64,000 bases of DNA from Actinophytocola sp036378875 (GTDB lineage: Bacteria; Actinomycetota; Actinomycetes; Mycobacteriales; Pseudonocardiaceae): assembly GCF_036378875.1 (NCBI RefSeq), contig NZ_DASUVO010000129.1:1-64000 (forward strand), given 5' to 3'. Position numbers and translations under genes: made by a program. The notes beneath the pieces are model-generated. The model was given only the letters and a program-made list of their open reading frames with translations. It was not told the origin of the DNA and searched no databases. Below, one piece after another: positions 50,052 through 57,953 of the stretch; positions within the stretch are counted from its first letter, which is position 1; each line of letters starts with the position of its first letter.

Positions 50052-51488
50052 GTGAGCAGTTTGGCCGAGCGCGCGCACGGCATGATGCTGGACGCGTTGG
50101 AGCTGTACAGAGACAGCCCGCGTGCCGTGAACTGGTTGCGCCGCCACCTCGACCGGCTCGCCGAGCCGCTCCGGGTGGCGGTCGCCGGTCAGCCGAAGGT
50201 CGGCAAGTCGACCCTGGTGAACTCGCTGGTGGGCGAGGAGGTCGCGCCGCTGTCCGTCGAGGAGGGCAGCCAGGTGCTGGCCTGGTACCGGGGCGGGGCG
50301 AACCCCAGGGCCCAGGTGTACCCGACGCAGGCGCCGCCCAGGGACGTGCCGGCCGCACGCATGGGCGGGCGGTTGCACATCGACCTGGAAGGGTGGCGGT
50401 CCGACGGCATTGACCGGGTGATCGTCGACTGGCCGTCGCGCACGCTGCGTGGTCTGACGCTGATCGACACGCCCGGCGTCGAACCGTCCGAGGCCGCCTC
50501 GCGGATCTCGCTCGACGCCGACGCCGTCCTGTACCTGATGCGGCAGTTCCACGCGACGGACGTCGGGTTCCTGCAGTCGCTGCAGGACCACCCGATCGCG
50601 CGGGAGACGCCGGTGAACTCGATCGTCGTGCTGTCCCGTGCCGACGAGGTGGGCGGTGGCCGGATCGACGCGCTTACCTCGGCGAAGCGGCTGGCCCGGC
50701 GGTACCGGTCGGACGTCGCGCTGTCCGGGCTGTGCCAGAACGCGATCGCCGTCTCGAGCCTGCTCGCCCAGGCCGGCCGGACGTTGACGACGGACGAGCT
50801 GGCGTCGCTTCAGGTGCTGGCCGCGGCCGCGCGCCGGGAGCTGGAGATCGCGCTGGTGTCGGCGGACCGCTTCGTTGGTGAGGTCGTGCCGCTGCGCCTC
50901 GACGCCCGGACCAGGAGCGCGCTGCTCGACCGGTTCGGGATGTTCGGGATCCGTCTGGTGACGACGTTGATCCGGCAGGGCTTCGCCACGGTCGAGTCGC
51001 TGTCGCAGGAGCTGGTGACCCGCAGCGGCCTTGACGAGCTGCGCGAGTCGATCCGGCAGTGCTTCACCGATCGCCACGACGTGCTGAAGGCCAGGTCGGC
51101 GCTGCTGGCCATGGAGGTCGTACTGCGGATGGAGCCACGCCCGGCCGCGCGGCGGCTGGTGTCGGCGCTGGAGGCGCTGGTGGTGAGCGCCCACGACTTC
51201 CGCGAGCTGCGGCTGCTCGCGGCGTTGCACGGCGGCCGCACCACCCTGCCGGACGCGTTGACGGACGAGGCCCGACGCCTGGTCGGCGGGGTCGGCACCG
51301 CGTTGCCGGAACGCCTCGGCTTCACCCGCGACGCCTCGGGCCACGAACTGCACGACGCCGTGTCCGACGCCCTGCGTCGCTGGCAGGAACAGGCGGCGAA
51401 CAAGGCACTGGGCACCGGCCAGCGCCGGGCCGCGCGCATCGTGGTCCGCAGCTGTGAGGGCATGGTCGCCCAACTGACCCGGTACTGA
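50052..51488 (+). CDS. iniC: IniC dynamin-like GTPase
   Basis: A 478-residue dynamin-like GTPase: G1 RVAVAGQPKVGKSTLVNSLVG, G3 LTLIDTPGVEPS, G4 IVVLSRADEVG, then a helical domain (LLDRFGMFGIRLVTTLIRQG). It is shorter than IniA, as in mycobacteria, and lacks the long paddle. GTG 50052 follows GAGGGGG at 50041-50047. It is probably co-transcribed with iniA. Confidence 0.88.
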   Translation: MSSLAERAHGMMLDALELYRDSPRAVNWLRRHLDRLAEPLRVAVAGQPKVGKSTLVNSLVGEEVAPLSVEEGSQVLAWYRGGANPRAQVYPTQAPPRDVPAARMGGRLHIDLEGWRSDGIDRVIVDWPSRTLRGLTLIDTPGVEPSEAASRISLDADAVLYLMRQFHATDVGFLQSLQDHPIARETPVNSIVVLSRADEVGGGRIDALTSAKRLARRYRSDVALSGLCQNAIAVSSLLAQAGRTLTTDELASLQVLAAAARRELEIALVSADRFVGEVVPLRLDARTRSALLDRFGMFGIRLVTTLIRQGFATVESLSQELVTRSGLDELRESIRQCFTDRHDVLKARSALLAMEVVLRMEPRPAARRLVSALEALVVSAHDFRELRLLAALHGGRTTLPDALTDEARRLVGGVGTALPERLGFTRDASGHELHDAVSDALRRWQEQAANKALGTGQRRAARIVVRSCEGMVAQLTRY

Positions 51489-51579
51489 GTCTTTTGCCGC
51501 GCCGAGCAGGGTGGCGATGCTCGCGGGCGGTGCCCGGTGAACTAAGTTGGGCTGCCTCAACATGTTCGAGGGAGGAACC

Positions 51580-51801
51580 GTGGCGCGCGACCCCGACACC
51601 ATCCAGCGGGAGATCGAGCAGGCGCGGGACGCGCTCGCGTCCACGCTGGACCAGCTGAGCACGAAGGCGAACCCGAAGAAGCTGGTCGACGATGCCAAGG
51701 CCGGCGCGGCAAGCACCCTGACCTCCCCCAAGGTCAAGTACCCCCTGATCGGCATCGCCGCCCTGATAGTCCTACTACTGATCCGCAAACTCTTCCGCTG
51801 A
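51580..51801 (+). CDS. DUF3618 small membrane protein
   Basis: A 73-residue protein. The conserved N-terminal helix DTIQREIEQARDALASTLDQL is the DUF3618 signature, and a C-terminal transmembrane helix (YPLIGIAALIVLLLIRKLF) ends it. GTG 51580 follows GGAGGA. DUF3618 proteins are small envelope proteins of unknown role. It follows iniC after 91 bases and could belong to the same envelope-stress unit. Confidence 0.85.
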   Translation: MARDPDTIQREIEQARDALASTLDQLSTKANPKKLVDDAKAGAASTLTSPKVKYPLIGIAALIVLLLIRKLFR

Positions 51802-51803
51802 CA

Positions 51804-51926
51804 CCGCGCGAGTCGCGCGTTCAGCCCCGGCGAGTCTCGCGTTCGGCCCCTGCGAGTTACGTTTTCGGGAACACCCGAGGCGTACACGAAAACGCAACTC
51901 AGGGGGCCGAGAGCGCGACTCGCGGG
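51804..51926. terminator. Long imperfect hairpin built from the GCGAGTCGCG repeat
   Basis: Two repeat units are followed by a left arm (51831-51867) and a right arm (51887-51922) that pair over most of 36 bases, with CGAAAACG at the apex and a 19-base loop. It lies between convergent genes. A copy of the repeat unit family is at 1045-1108. A bidirectional terminator is the simplest reading. Confidence 0.6.
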
Positions 51927-51927
51927 T

Positions 51928-52350
51928 TTAGCTGCCGGTGGCCTTGGGGGTTTCCGCTGGTTGGGCGGCCTTGCGCGGGACCGGGGTCGGCTTTGGGCGT
52001 GGGCGTTCGGTGTCGGTGTGCTTGGCCGGGGACGGGACCGCGGTGGCCGCCGGTTTGCGTTCGGCCGGCTGGTCGGTCTCGGGCTCTTCCACGGGCGCGG
52101 GTTCGTCGGTTCGGGCCAGGCGGGCCGTCAGGTAGGCCGTGGTGAACTCGACCGCGTCGCCGTTCAGTAGGTGGACCACCGTCTTGTGGCCGGACTCGTC
52201 GGAGGTCAGCTGCTCCACCAGCTGGTCCGCCCGGTCGCGCGCCGCGATGAGGCCCGGTGCTCTGCCGGTCAGCGTCTTTCCGCGGCCCTTGACCGCGATC
52301 GTCCAGTCGTCCCCGTCCGGGGTGTAGTGCGCCTCGATCGGGTCAGCCAT
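51928..52350 (-). CDS. Hypothetical protein with Pro/Glu-rich tail
   Basis: A 140-residue protein. Residues 1-80 form a small alpha/beta domain (EAHYTPDGDDWTIAVKGRGK, GLIAARDRADQLVEQL, VVHLLNGDAVEFTTAYL) that resembles HicB-like or DUF1902-type domains only loosely. The remainder is a disordered Pro/Glu/Lys tail. ATG 52350 has GGGAG upstream. Function unknown. Confidence 0.65.
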   Translation of the reverse strand: MADPIEAHYTPDGDDWTIAVKGRGKTLTGRAPGLIAARDRADQLVEQLTSDESGHKTVVHLLNGDAVEFTTAYLTARLARTDEPAPVEEPETDQPAERKPAATAVPSPAKHTDTERPRPKPTPVPRKAAQPAETPKATGS

Positions 52351-52443
52351 GTCTGTCTCCCGCCCCTCTGTTCGCCCACCCAACCCCCCTGGCGGACGGG
52401 CATGTTCAGCTGACCATAATCGATCAGCGGTGACCCTGCGTGG

Positions 52444-53043
52444 CTAATTCGGACGTAGCCCGAACCAGACCGTTCGCATCACCATCTCGGCGGCGTCCGC
52501 CGCCGAGACGTCGTCGCGCTGCACGTACCACAGGGACAGCCGCTCGCACGCCCCGACGACCATCTCCGCGTACGCCACCAACTCATTGTGCGGCACATCT
52601 GGCAAGAAAGACTCGAAAAGAGTGGCGTTGACCGCGGTCTGCTGCTGGCGCACCGCCTCGATTTCGGACACGGCGGACGGACCCGCCACCGCCGCCTCCG
52701 CCTGGATCAGCTTCCACGACCGCCGGTGCGAGTCGGTGAACTCGAAGAACGCCCTGAGCCCGTGCCGGAACCCCTCCTCCGCCGAGGCCACTCCTTCGAC
52801 CGACGCGAGTGTCACGTTGAGTAGTTCCGCGCGTGCGGCCCGGATGCAGGCGACGAGCAGGCCCTCCTTGGACCCGAAGTACTCGTAGATCATCGGCTTG
52901 GAGACGCCGACCCGCTCCGCGACCTCGTCCATCGAGGTGGCCAGGTAGCCGCGCTCGGCGAAGATCTCCTCCGCCACCTCGATCATCTGCCGCTCGCGCT
53001 CCGCGCGCGGCATTCGTCGCCGTTTTTCCTTGGTGGGCGTCAC
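52444..53043 (-). CDS. TetR/AcrR-family regulator divergent from a Baeyer-Villiger monooxygenase
   Basis: A 199-residue regulator with IEVAEEIFAERGYLATSMDEV and AERVGVSKPMIYEYFGSKEGLL as HTH, preceded by a basic tail. The C-terminal domain resembles TetR_C regulators that control lipid or hydroxylation genes. It is divergent from the flavin monooxygenase with a 47-base gap containing a TetR-type palindrome. Confidence 0.88.
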   Translation of the reverse strand: MTPTKEKRRRMPRAERERQMIEVAEEIFAERGYLATSMDEVAERVGVSKPMIYEYFGSKEGLLVACIRAARAELLNVTLASVEGVASAEEGFRHGLRAFFEFTDSHRRSWKLIQAEAAVAGPSAVSEIEAVRQQQTAVNATLFESFLPDVPHNELVAYAEMVVGACERLSLWYVQRDDVSAADAAEMVMRTVWFGLRPN

Positions 53044-53060
53044 GGCTCGACCCTACCGGA

Positions 53061-53083
53061 GGTAACCTACTCGCAGTAAGGTA
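53061..53083. promoter_or_regulatory. Putative TetR operator
   Basis: The core TACT-CGC-AGTA (53068-53078) is a perfect inverted repeat, extended imperfectly on both sides (GGTAACC and AGGTA). It fills most of the short gap between the divergent TetR and monooxygenase genes, as expected for an autoregulatory operator. Confidence 0.6.
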
Positions 53084-53090
53084 TTGCGGC

Positions 53091-54548
53091 ATGGAGTTCC
53101 ATACCGTGGTGATCGGTGCCGGCTTCTCCGGCCTCGGCATGGCCATCCAGCTCAAACGGGACGGCCGGGACGACTTCGTCGTACTGGAGAAGGCCGACGA
53201 TGTCGGCGGAACGTGGCGCGACAACACCTACCCGGGCTGCGCCTGCGACATCCAGTCGCACATGTACTCGTTCTCGTTCGCCCAGAATCCGAGCTGGACC
53301 AGGTCCTACTCCGCGCAACCGGAGATCTGGCAGTACCTGCGCGACATCGTCGACCGGTACCGGCTCCGTGAGCACCTCCGCTTCGGCGTCGAGGTCGAAG
53401 CCGCCCGCTGGGACTCCGACGAGCTGCGCTGGCACGTCACCACGAGCGCAGGCGAGTACACGGCCCGGTTCCTCGTCCTGGGCATCGGCGCACTGCACGT
53501 GCCGAACATCCCGGCTCTACCCGGCATCGAGCGCTTCCAGGGCGAGGTGTTCCACTCCGCCCGCTGGAACCACGACTACGACCTCACGGGCAAGCGCGTC
53601 GCCGTGGTCGGCACCGGCGCCAGCGCGATCCAGTTCGTCCCGCGCATCGCGCCCGACGTCGCCGAGCTGACGATCTTCCAGCGCACCCCGCCGTGGATCA
53701 TCCCCAAAGCCGACCATCCGGTGCCGGGCTGGGCCAGGTCCCTGTTCCGCCTGGTCCCCGGCGTGCAGCGGCTCTACCGCGACCTGATCTTCTGGCTGCT
53801 CGAGGCCCGCGCGCTCGGCTTCAACGGCCACCCGCGCCTGATGCGGTTGTTGGCGCGGGCCGCCCTCGCCAACATGTCGCGGACGATCCAGGACCCGGAG
53901 CTGCGGCGCAAGCTCACCCCCGACTATCTGATGGGCTGCAAGCGGATCCTGCTGGCCAACGACTACTACCCGGCCCTGAACAGGGACAACGTCACGGTCA
54001 ACACGGCCGGGATCGCGGCGGTCGCCGAGGGCGGGATCGTCGACGGCGACGGGGTCGAGCACCGGGCGGACGCGATCATCTACGGCACCGGCTTCCACGT
54101 CACCGACGCGTCCGAGTACCACCTCGACATCACCGGCGTCGACGGCCGCGACCTGGCGAAGGAGTGGCGCCGGCACGGCCTCCACACCCACCTCGGCATC
54201 ACGGTCGCCGGCTATCCGAACCTCTTCTTCCTGCTCGGCCCGAACACCGCGCTCGGGCACAACTCGGTCGTCTTCATGATCGAGTCGCAGATCAGGTACG
54301 TGGCGCAGGCCATGGCGCTGGCCGACCGTACCGGCTCCGCGGCGCTCGACACGAAGGAGAGCGCGCAGGCCGAGTTCCAGTCGGACATCCAGCGCAGGCT
54401 GGTCGGCGGCGTGTGGACGCGGGGTGGCTGCCGGAGCTGGTACCTCGACTCACGGGGCGTGAACAGAGCCATCTGGCCCGGCTTCGCGTGGCGTTACTGG
54501 CTGCGCACCAGGACACTCGACCCGTCCACGTTCGAGCTGGTCGGCTGA
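53091..54548 (+). CDS. Baeyer-Villiger-type flavin monooxygenase
   Basis: A 485-residue class B flavoprotein: HTVVIGAGFSGLGMAIQL (FAD fold), GGTWRDNTYPGCACDIQSHMY, the BVMO fingerprint FQGEVFHSARW (FxGxxxHxxxW), VAVVGTGASAIQFVP (NADPH fold) and FFLLGPNTALGHNS. These enzymes insert oxygen next to a carbonyl, or oxidise N or S. The substrate is unknown. ATG 53091 is the first start after the operator. Confidence 0.92.
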   Translation: MEFHTVVIGAGFSGLGMAIQLKRDGRDDFVVLEKADDVGGTWRDNTYPGCACDIQSHMYSFSFAQNPSWTRSYSAQPEIWQYLRDIVDRYRLREHLRFGVEVEAARWDSDELRWHVTTSAGEYTARFLVLGIGALHVPNIPALPGIERFQGEVFHSARWNHDYDLTGKRVAVVGTGASAIQFVPRIAPDVAELTIFQRTPPWIIPKADHPVPGWARSLFRLVPGVQRLYRDLIFWLLEARALGFNGHPRLMRLLARAALANMSRTIQDPELRRKLTPDYLMGCKRILLANDYYPALNRDNVTVNTAGIAAVAEGGIVDGDGVEHRADAIIYGTGFHVTDASEYHLDITGVDGRDLAKEWRRHGLHTHLGITVAGYPNLFFLLGPNTALGHNSVVFMIESQIRYVAQAMALADRTGSAALDTKESAQAEFQSDIQRRLVGGVWTRGGCRSWYLDSRGVNRAIWPGFAWRYWLRTRTLDPSTFELVG

Positions 54549-54888
54549 GTTGTGTTCATAGCGTGTTCAGTCTGGGAAAGAAACCACCCGTTTGGTGTGA
54601 GCACCCTTCTTCACCTGCGTAAACTGGCGAGAAAACACACCAAGCGGTGGATATCTGGCATCTGGGAACAGCGTGGGACCATCCTCCGATGCCCACGGTT
54701 CTCACCGGGCCCGGTACTCTGAGCGACGTGATGATGACCGAACAGCATCATTCACAAAGGGCGATGAGGTAGTTGACCGAGCACCGCGGGTGTCGAGAAT
54801 TCGCCTTGCGGGCGGCGGATGGCGAGGCAGCGTGATTCGTCGCTGACCAGGCGAGATCTGCCACACAAGGTCGACACGGGGGTTGACG
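54549..54888. other. Intergenic region, no supportable gene
   Basis: About 340 bases between the monooxygenase and the MFS gene. The first 120 bases are AT-richer than the flanks and may hold a promoter. The only start-like features are tiny frames, such as one starting at about 54732, without support. GGGGG at 54878-54882 serves the downstream TTG start. Confidence 0.45.
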
Positions 54889-56127
54889 TTGAGCCGAGGA
54901 ACGCCGGGGTTCACCGCTGTGCTTGCGGTGACCGAGTTCCGCGCGCTCTGGTTCGCCGAGGCGCAGTCCGTCTTCGGTGACCAGCTCGCGAAGGTCGCGC
55001 TGACCATCCTCGTCTACAACCGCACGGGCTCCCCGCTGCTCGCCGCGCTGATGTACGCGCTGACGTTCCTGTCCGCCCTCATCGGCGGGCTCGGCCTCTC
55101 CCAGCTCGCCGACCGGTTCCCGCGCCGCAGGCTCATGGTCGTGAGCGCGCTGGTCCAGGCACTGCTGGTCGGTCTGATGGCCATCCCCGGCATGCCGATC
55201 GCGCTGCTGTGCGCGCTCGTCCTCGGGGTCGGGCTCGTCCAGGCGCCGTCCGCGGCCGCGCAGAACGCCATGACGCGGGAGATCTTCACCGACGACGAGC
55301 TGTACCTGCGTAGCCAGGACCTGCGCGGCATCACCACGAACACGATCATGCTGCTCGGTCTGGCCGGCGGCGGCATGCTGGTGGTCGCGATCGGCGCCAG
55401 CTGGGCGCTCGCGGCCAACGCGATCACGTTCGGAGTCAGCGCGATCCTGATCGCCCGGTTCGTCAAGGAACGGCAGATCGCCGGCAGCAAGGAAGACGGC
55501 TGGTTCGGCGCGGCCCGATGGGTGTTCGGGCGCAGCCGCATGCGTGTCCTGCTGACACTGTCCTGGTTGGTCGGTCTCGTGGTCATCCCAGAAGGACTGG
55601 TGGCCCCGCTGGCCAGGGAGCTCGGCGAGTCCGACGCGGCGGTCGGTTGGCTGCTCGCGGCCGACCCGCTCGGGTTCGTTGTCGGGGTGTACCTGTTGTC
55701 ACGGTTCGTGGCCGCGCATCACCGCGTTCGGGTGATGGGCGTGCTCGCGGCAGGAGCGTCCGCCACCCTGATCGGGTTCGCGTTCCAGCCCAACCTGGTG
55801 TTCGCGCTGGCGATGCTCGCGATCGCGGGCATGTTCGGCGCGTATCAGATCACCGTCAGTGCGACGTTCAATTCCCTCGTTCCGAATGATATTCGGGGAG
55901 GAGCGTTCGGCATCATTCGAACGGGCCTTCGAGTATCGCAGGGAATCGGCGTAGCAATTGGCGGCGCGGTAGCACAGGGTATTGATTCGGCTACAAATAC
56001 GATTGCCCTGGCTGGCGTTCTTGGTGTGCTCATCGCGATTCCCGCCGCGGTCGCCTGGGCTCGGTTGAACCGGGTCGAGCCGGAGTCCGCGGGCTTGACG
56101 CGGTTGAACACACTACCGTCCGGATAG
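54889..56127 (+). CDS. MFS transporter (enterobactin/multidrug exporter-like)
   Basis: A 412-residue 12-TM protein: FTAVLAVTEFRALWFAEAQSVFGDQLAKV (typical of EntS-like exporters), ADRFPRRRLMV (motif A-like loop), LFGAY-like late helices. TTG 54889 is chosen because GGGGG lies 6 bases upstream; TTG 54883 is an alternative. Substrate unknown. The last third has less extreme third-position GC (55860-56000 region) than the rest. Confidence 0.87.
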   Translation: MSRGTPGFTAVLAVTEFRALWFAEAQSVFGDQLAKVALTILVYNRTGSPLLAALMYALTFLSALIGGLGLSQLADRFPRRRLMVVSALVQALLVGLMAIPGMPIALLCALVLGVGLVQAPSAAAQNAMTREIFTDDELYLRSQDLRGITTNTIMLLGLAGGGMLVVAIGASWALAANAITFGVSAILIARFVKERQIAGSKEDGWFGAARWVFGRSRMRVLLTLSWLVGLVVIPEGLVAPLARELGESDAAVGWLLAADPLGFVVGVYLLSRFVAAHHRVRVMGVLAAGASATLIGFAFQPNLVFALAMLAIAGMFGAYQITVSATFNSLVPNDIRGGAFGIIRTGLRVSQGIGVAIGGAVAQGIDSATNTIALAGVLGVLIAIPAAVAWARLNRVEPESAGLTRLNTLPSG

Positions 56128-56135
56128 CTCAGGTG

Positions 56136-56171
56136 ATCACAGATCGCGGTCCATCATCACGGTTCACCTCC
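56136..56171 (-). repeat. Micro-ORF-like direct repeat, copy 1
   Basis: On the minus strand the 36 bases read GGAGG, a 6-base spacer, then GTG ATG ATG GAC CGC GAT with CTG TGA following, i.e. a strong ribosome-binding site and a six-to-seven-residue frame (MMDRDL). The second copy at 56229-56264 matches at 31 of 36 bases, and one difference is a synonymous Asp codon change. Translation is unproven. Confidence 0.45.
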
Positions 56172-56228
56172 TGGTGGGGAAGACCAGAGCTGAACTGGTC
56201 GTATCCTGCATGAGTTCGGCGGCAGAAC

Positions 56229-56264
56229 ATCACAGATCGCGATCGGACATCACAGTTCACCTCC
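56229..56264 (-). repeat. Micro-ORF-like direct repeat, copy 2
   Basis: On the minus strand: GGAGG, spacer TGAACT, then GTG ATG TCC GAT CGC GAT with CTG TGA following (MSDRDL). Start, Arg-Asp-Leu and stop are shared with copy 1, 93 bases away. Both lie between the MFS gene and the diguanylate cyclase gene, antisense to both. Confidence 0.45.
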
Positions 56265-56410
56265 CGCGGGGGACGGGGTAGGTACCGAATGGCGTCACCG
56301 GGTGAGAAACCCACAAACGTGCAGTGGCATGCTAGCGGTCCACACAGTCCGTTGGTTTTCGGCTCGTTCGGGGCACACTCGTATGTGGCACCGATGGAGG
56401 ACGTTCGCCC

Positions 56411-57835
56411 ATGAGCTTCACCGCCCACGATGGGTCCGGGCAAGCGTCGCCTGCCGGAAAAGGCCACTCCACCAGAACAGGGCGTGGGGGAAGCGCCCCG
56501 ACTGGTCGGACACAGGCCCGAGCCCCTGTGTCACCCACAAGTGTGAACGATCAGAGCGATTCAGAACAGCGTAGCCCCCTTTTTGTAGTACATCCCCGTC
56601 ACTGGGCGTTCTGGCAACAGCGGCCGAGACTGGTCGCCTACATGATGTTGTGCGACCTCGTGGCGGTCGCGTTCATCGTGTTTGTCACGGTCACAGCCCC
56701 GGGGCCGGTCCGCTCGGACTGGTTCCGCTTCGCCACGCTCGCCGTCTGCGCGACAGTCCACTTGCAGCTGTCACGTCGGCAGGAAGAACGGCGCCGCAGC
56801 AGAAAACGCACTGTGCAGATCGACCTCGTGGGCATCTGGTCGTTCGCCGGCGTCGTCGTGCTGCCGATCCACCTGGCGATGCTCGCGATCGTCCTATCGA
56901 GAACGCAGCGCTGGTTCGTCGCCCGCCGGCCCCTGTACCGGTACATCTTCTCGACGTCGAGCGTGCTGCTGGCCGCCGTCGCCACGCACGAGACGGTGAC
57001 GGCCTTCGGGCCCCGGGTGTGGTCGCAGCTGGACGTGACCGGGTCGATCACCGCGTTCGGCATCCTGATGCTCGCGGGCCTCGTGTACTTCGCGTCGCAG
57101 GCCGTGGTCATCGGCGCGGGCGCGATCCTGCTGTCGACGACGCGGCCGACGCTGCGCGGGGTGCTGGGCACCAAGGAGGACAACGAGCTGGAGGTGCTCA
57201 CCATCGCCCTCGGGACGGTGGGGGCCATCCTCCTGGTCAACGTCCCGGCGACCCTCGTGATCATGGTGGCGGTCGGCGTCATCGCCAACAACATCGCCGA
57301 GGTGCGCCAGCTGCAGGTCGACGTCCGCACCGACTCGAAGACGGGCCTGCTCAACATGCGTGGCTGGCGGGAGGTCGCGGAGCGCGAGATGAACCGCGCC
57401 AACCGCGACGACCTGCCGTGCGCGCTGCTGATGGTGGACCTCGACCACTTCAAGAACATCAACGACACGTGGGGTCACCCGGCCGGTGACGACGTGTTGG
57501 AGTACGTGGCCCACGCGCTACGCAGCGCCACCAGGCCGAGCGACGTGATCGGCCGCTTCGGCGGCGAGGAGTTCGTCCTGCTCCTCCCGGACGCCGACAC
57601 GGAGGAGGCCTCCGCGGCGGGCGAGCGCATCCGTCAGAAGATCTCCGAGCTCCACGTCCCGACGACCGACAAACGCGGTGGCCCGGTCGCGATCTCCGAA
57701 CGCACGACCTCGATCGGGGTGGCGGTGTACCCGGTGCACGCCAGCGCCCTCGACTCGCTGCTGCAGAAGGCCGACGCGGCGGTCTACGAGGCCAAGGAAG
57801 GCGGCCGCAACCAGGTCCGCATGGCCACCATCTGA
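56411..57835 (+). CDS. Membrane diguanylate cyclase (GGDEF domain)
   Basis: A 474-residue protein. A polar, Ser/Gly-rich N-terminus of about 60 residues precedes six or so transmembrane helices (about 75-300), then a linker and a GGDEF domain: DSKTGLLNMRGW, LMVDLDHFKNINDTWGH, and RFGGEEFVLLLP. The active-site GGEEF is intact and an I-site RPSD lies exactly five residues before it, so it should make c-di-GMP under product inhibition. No EAL domain. The signal is unknown but membrane-sensed. Confidence 0.92.
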   Translation: MSFTAHDGSGQASPAGKGHSTRTGRGGSAPTGRTQARAPVSPTSVNDQSDSEQRSPLFVVHPRHWAFWQQRPRLVAYMMLCDLVAVAFIVFVTVTAPGPVRSDWFRFATLAVCATVHLQLSRRQEERRRSRKRTVQIDLVGIWSFAGVVVLPIHLAMLAIVLSRTQRWFVARRPLYRYIFSTSSVLLAAVATHETVTAFGPRVWSQLDVTGSITAFGILMLAGLVYFASQAVVIGAGAILLSTTRPTLRGVLGTKEDNELEVLTIALGTVGAILLVNVPATLVIMVAVGVIANNIAEVRQLQVDVRTDSKTGLLNMRGWREVAEREMNRANRDDLPCALLMVDLDHFKNINDTWGHPAGDDVLEYVAHALRSATRPSDVIGRFGGEEFVLLLPDADTEEASAAGERIRQKISELHVPTTDKRGGPVAISERTTSIGVAVYPVHASALDSLLQKADAAVYEAKEGGRNQVRMATI

Positions 57836-57953
57836 CCGACCCCGGTCACCCGTGGGGATGACGCCGCGCCCCTGAGTCACCCTGAGGTACGACACGAAAC
57901 ATCAGGGTTAAGCCGGATGGCCGAAGTGATCTCAGCGAGTAGCCTTCGACCCC

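Noticed and set aside
56129..56467. 112-codon minus-strand open frame before the diguanylate cyclase gene
   Set aside because: The frame reads through both micro-ORF repeats in a different phase and has no domain; the repeat structure explains it better.
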